NCBI GenBank assembly: GCA_036873135.1 | Contig: JAPTYO010000007.1 | Span: forward strand, 2,772,763 to 2,836,762 | Direction: 5' to 3' | Origin: Clarkia xantiana subsp. parviflora | Lineage: Eukaryota > Streptophyta > Magnoliopsida > Myrtales > Onagraceae | DNA length: 64,000 nt | Shown: one piece after another, positions 63,298 through 64,000 of the stretch | Layout of the letters: every line of letters starts with the position of its first letter | How positions within the stretch are numbered: the first letter of the stretch is position 1 | Translations under genes and position numbers: made by a program | Notes under the pieces: model-generated | Database searches by the model: none | Seen by the model: only the letters and a program-made list of their open reading frames with translations | Told to the model about the DNA's origin: nothing

Positions 63298-63715
63298 TGT
63301 GTTCATTCGTGTATGAAATGCATCTGATGACAGTTTTATACTTTATAGCATTGAGCTTGTGAGAATGTTGTTTTTTACTTGAGGTGGTTTATGGTAATGT
63401 TTCACCATATCGTATTATCGTCATGTCTTCTATCATTCTTCTAACCCCTTTTTCCAGGTTTTGTATTGAATGGTTGAGAAATGAAAGAAGGTTTTATAAC
63501 AATGAAAGAATATAAATGACAGGTTTGAGTATGATGAAGTTACATAAGGAGGAGCTACAATGGTATGAAGTAAAACCATCATCCTAAATGTTTTGTTTTG
63601 TTTTGTTTGGTTTGGTTTGGTTTGATTTGATTTGATTCCCCCTGTTTATCACGCTGGTCAGGTAGGCCACTAGCTCACAATTCTGTACATCCTACGCGAC
63701 GTCACCCCGACGATA
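63298..63715. other. Intergenic between convergent genes
   Basis: Holds the 3' ends of the membrane protein gene (plus) and of the epimerase gene (minus). At about 63590-63638 lies a TTTTG/TTTGG/TTTGA pentamer repeat. Confidence 0.6.
63590..63638. repeat. TTTKG/TTTGA pentanucleotide microsatellite
   Basis: Runs of TTTTG, then TTTGG, then TTTGA: a five-base unit that changes one base at a time along the tract, a typical imperfect microsatellite. Confidence 0.85.
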
Positions 63716-64000
63716 TCAGCCGGCGCTCTTTTTCCCACTCGCGTAGAACCTTAAATACCACCAGACAAACTTCTTCAACCCGGCATGCAAATCCGTCGTT
63801 GGCTTGTACCCGAGCTCCCTCTGCGCGAGGCTAATATTCGCGTGCGTGAATTGCACGTCTCCGTTTCTCGGAAGCTTCATGATCTTCTTGTTGGCCTTCA
63901 CTTTCAGGAGCCGCTCCAAGATCCCGACCAAATCCTTAACAGGAACCGGCGATGTGTTGCCGAGGTTGTACACCCTGAGCTGCGCAGGCCCCTTCTTCTT
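63716..64000 (-). CDS. GAE: UDP-glucuronate 4-epimerase, C-terminal part
   Basis: Converts UDP-glucuronate to UDP-galacturonate in the Golgi for pectin synthesis. Only the last 95 residues lie in the window; the gene runs off the right edge. Visible: AQLRVYNLGNTSPVPVKDLV, LERLLKVKANKKIMKLPRNGDV, FTHANISLAQRELGYKP, and the end LKKFVWWYLRFYASGKKSAG. These are the standard C-terminal blocks of plant GAE proteins (NLGNTSPVPV, GDVxxTHANIS, GYxPTTDLxxGLKKFVxWY). GAE genes are usually intronless and about 430 aa, consistent with the open frame to the edge. Synteny points to the GAE4 (At2g45310) / GAE2 (At1g02000) pair. Confidence 0.93.
   Translation of the reverse strand, partial: KKKGPAQLRVYNLGNTSPVPVKDLVGILERLLKVKANKKIMKLPRNGDVQFTHANISLAQRELGYKPTTDLHAGLKKFVWWYLRFYASGKKSAG

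Overview
The window is nuclear DNA from a eudicot plant. Its genes have many short exons with GT-AG introns, the space between genes is AT-rich, and the products are plant-specific (LBD, BIG-type Sec7, KEULE/SEC1 type, LRR receptor kinase). Transposon debris of plant types is abundant. Exon boundaries were worked out by hand; in every multi-exon gene called the exons sum to an open frame.

Layout. (1) 0.9-3.4 kb, minus: 4-hydroxy-tetrahydrodipicolinate synthase (lysine synthesis, 3 exons, 367 aa). (2) 5.2-13.5 kb, minus: BIG2/BIG3-type ARF-GEF (11 exons, 1773 aa). (3) 14.5-17.7 kb: decayed Ty3/gypsy element with a hAT-like element nested in it. (4) 18.0-20.8 kb: pseudogene of an At1g01970-like PPR protein. 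(5) 22.5-28.6 kb: transposon-rich stretch with a TRIM-like LTR pair, a 1-kb hAT element with a perfect 8-bp target duplication, a hAT-like relic and a CACTA end. (6) 29.0-34.4 kb, plus: LBD18-type transcription factor split by a 4.66-kb intron full of small transposons. (7) 36.0-40.3 kb, plus: Sec1/Munc18 protein, probably SEC1A (20 exons, 676 aa). (8) 43.1-43.9 kb: hAT element with a perfect 8-bp duplication. (9) 44.5-45.4 kb, plus: DUF1442 protein. (10) 46.4-50.3 kb, minus: LRR receptor-like pseudokinase. (11) 51.3-54.4 kb: Ty1/copia remnant and a GTTTGG-type MITE. (12) 57.2-59.8 kb, plus: tRNA 2'-phosphotransferase. (13) 60.7-63.3 kb, plus: uncharacterised type II membrane, glycosyltransferase-like protein. 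(14) 63.7 kb to the end, minus: 3' end of a UDP-glucuronate 4-epimerase.

The genes are not an operon, but their order is informative. From remembered Arabidopsis locus names, the set is spread over blocks At2g45310-45440, At3g60860-60880 and At1g01960-02010. The window therefore looks like a less fractionated version of an ancestral block duplicated and thinned in Arabidopsis. Two products serve membrane traffic (BIG ARF-GEF, SEC1). I found no wholly new system. The most interesting items are the synteny block with its PPR relic, the receptor pseudokinase, a possible organelle-targeting start for the tRNA phosphotransferase, and several small transposons with exact target duplications, one of them shaped as a long foldback.
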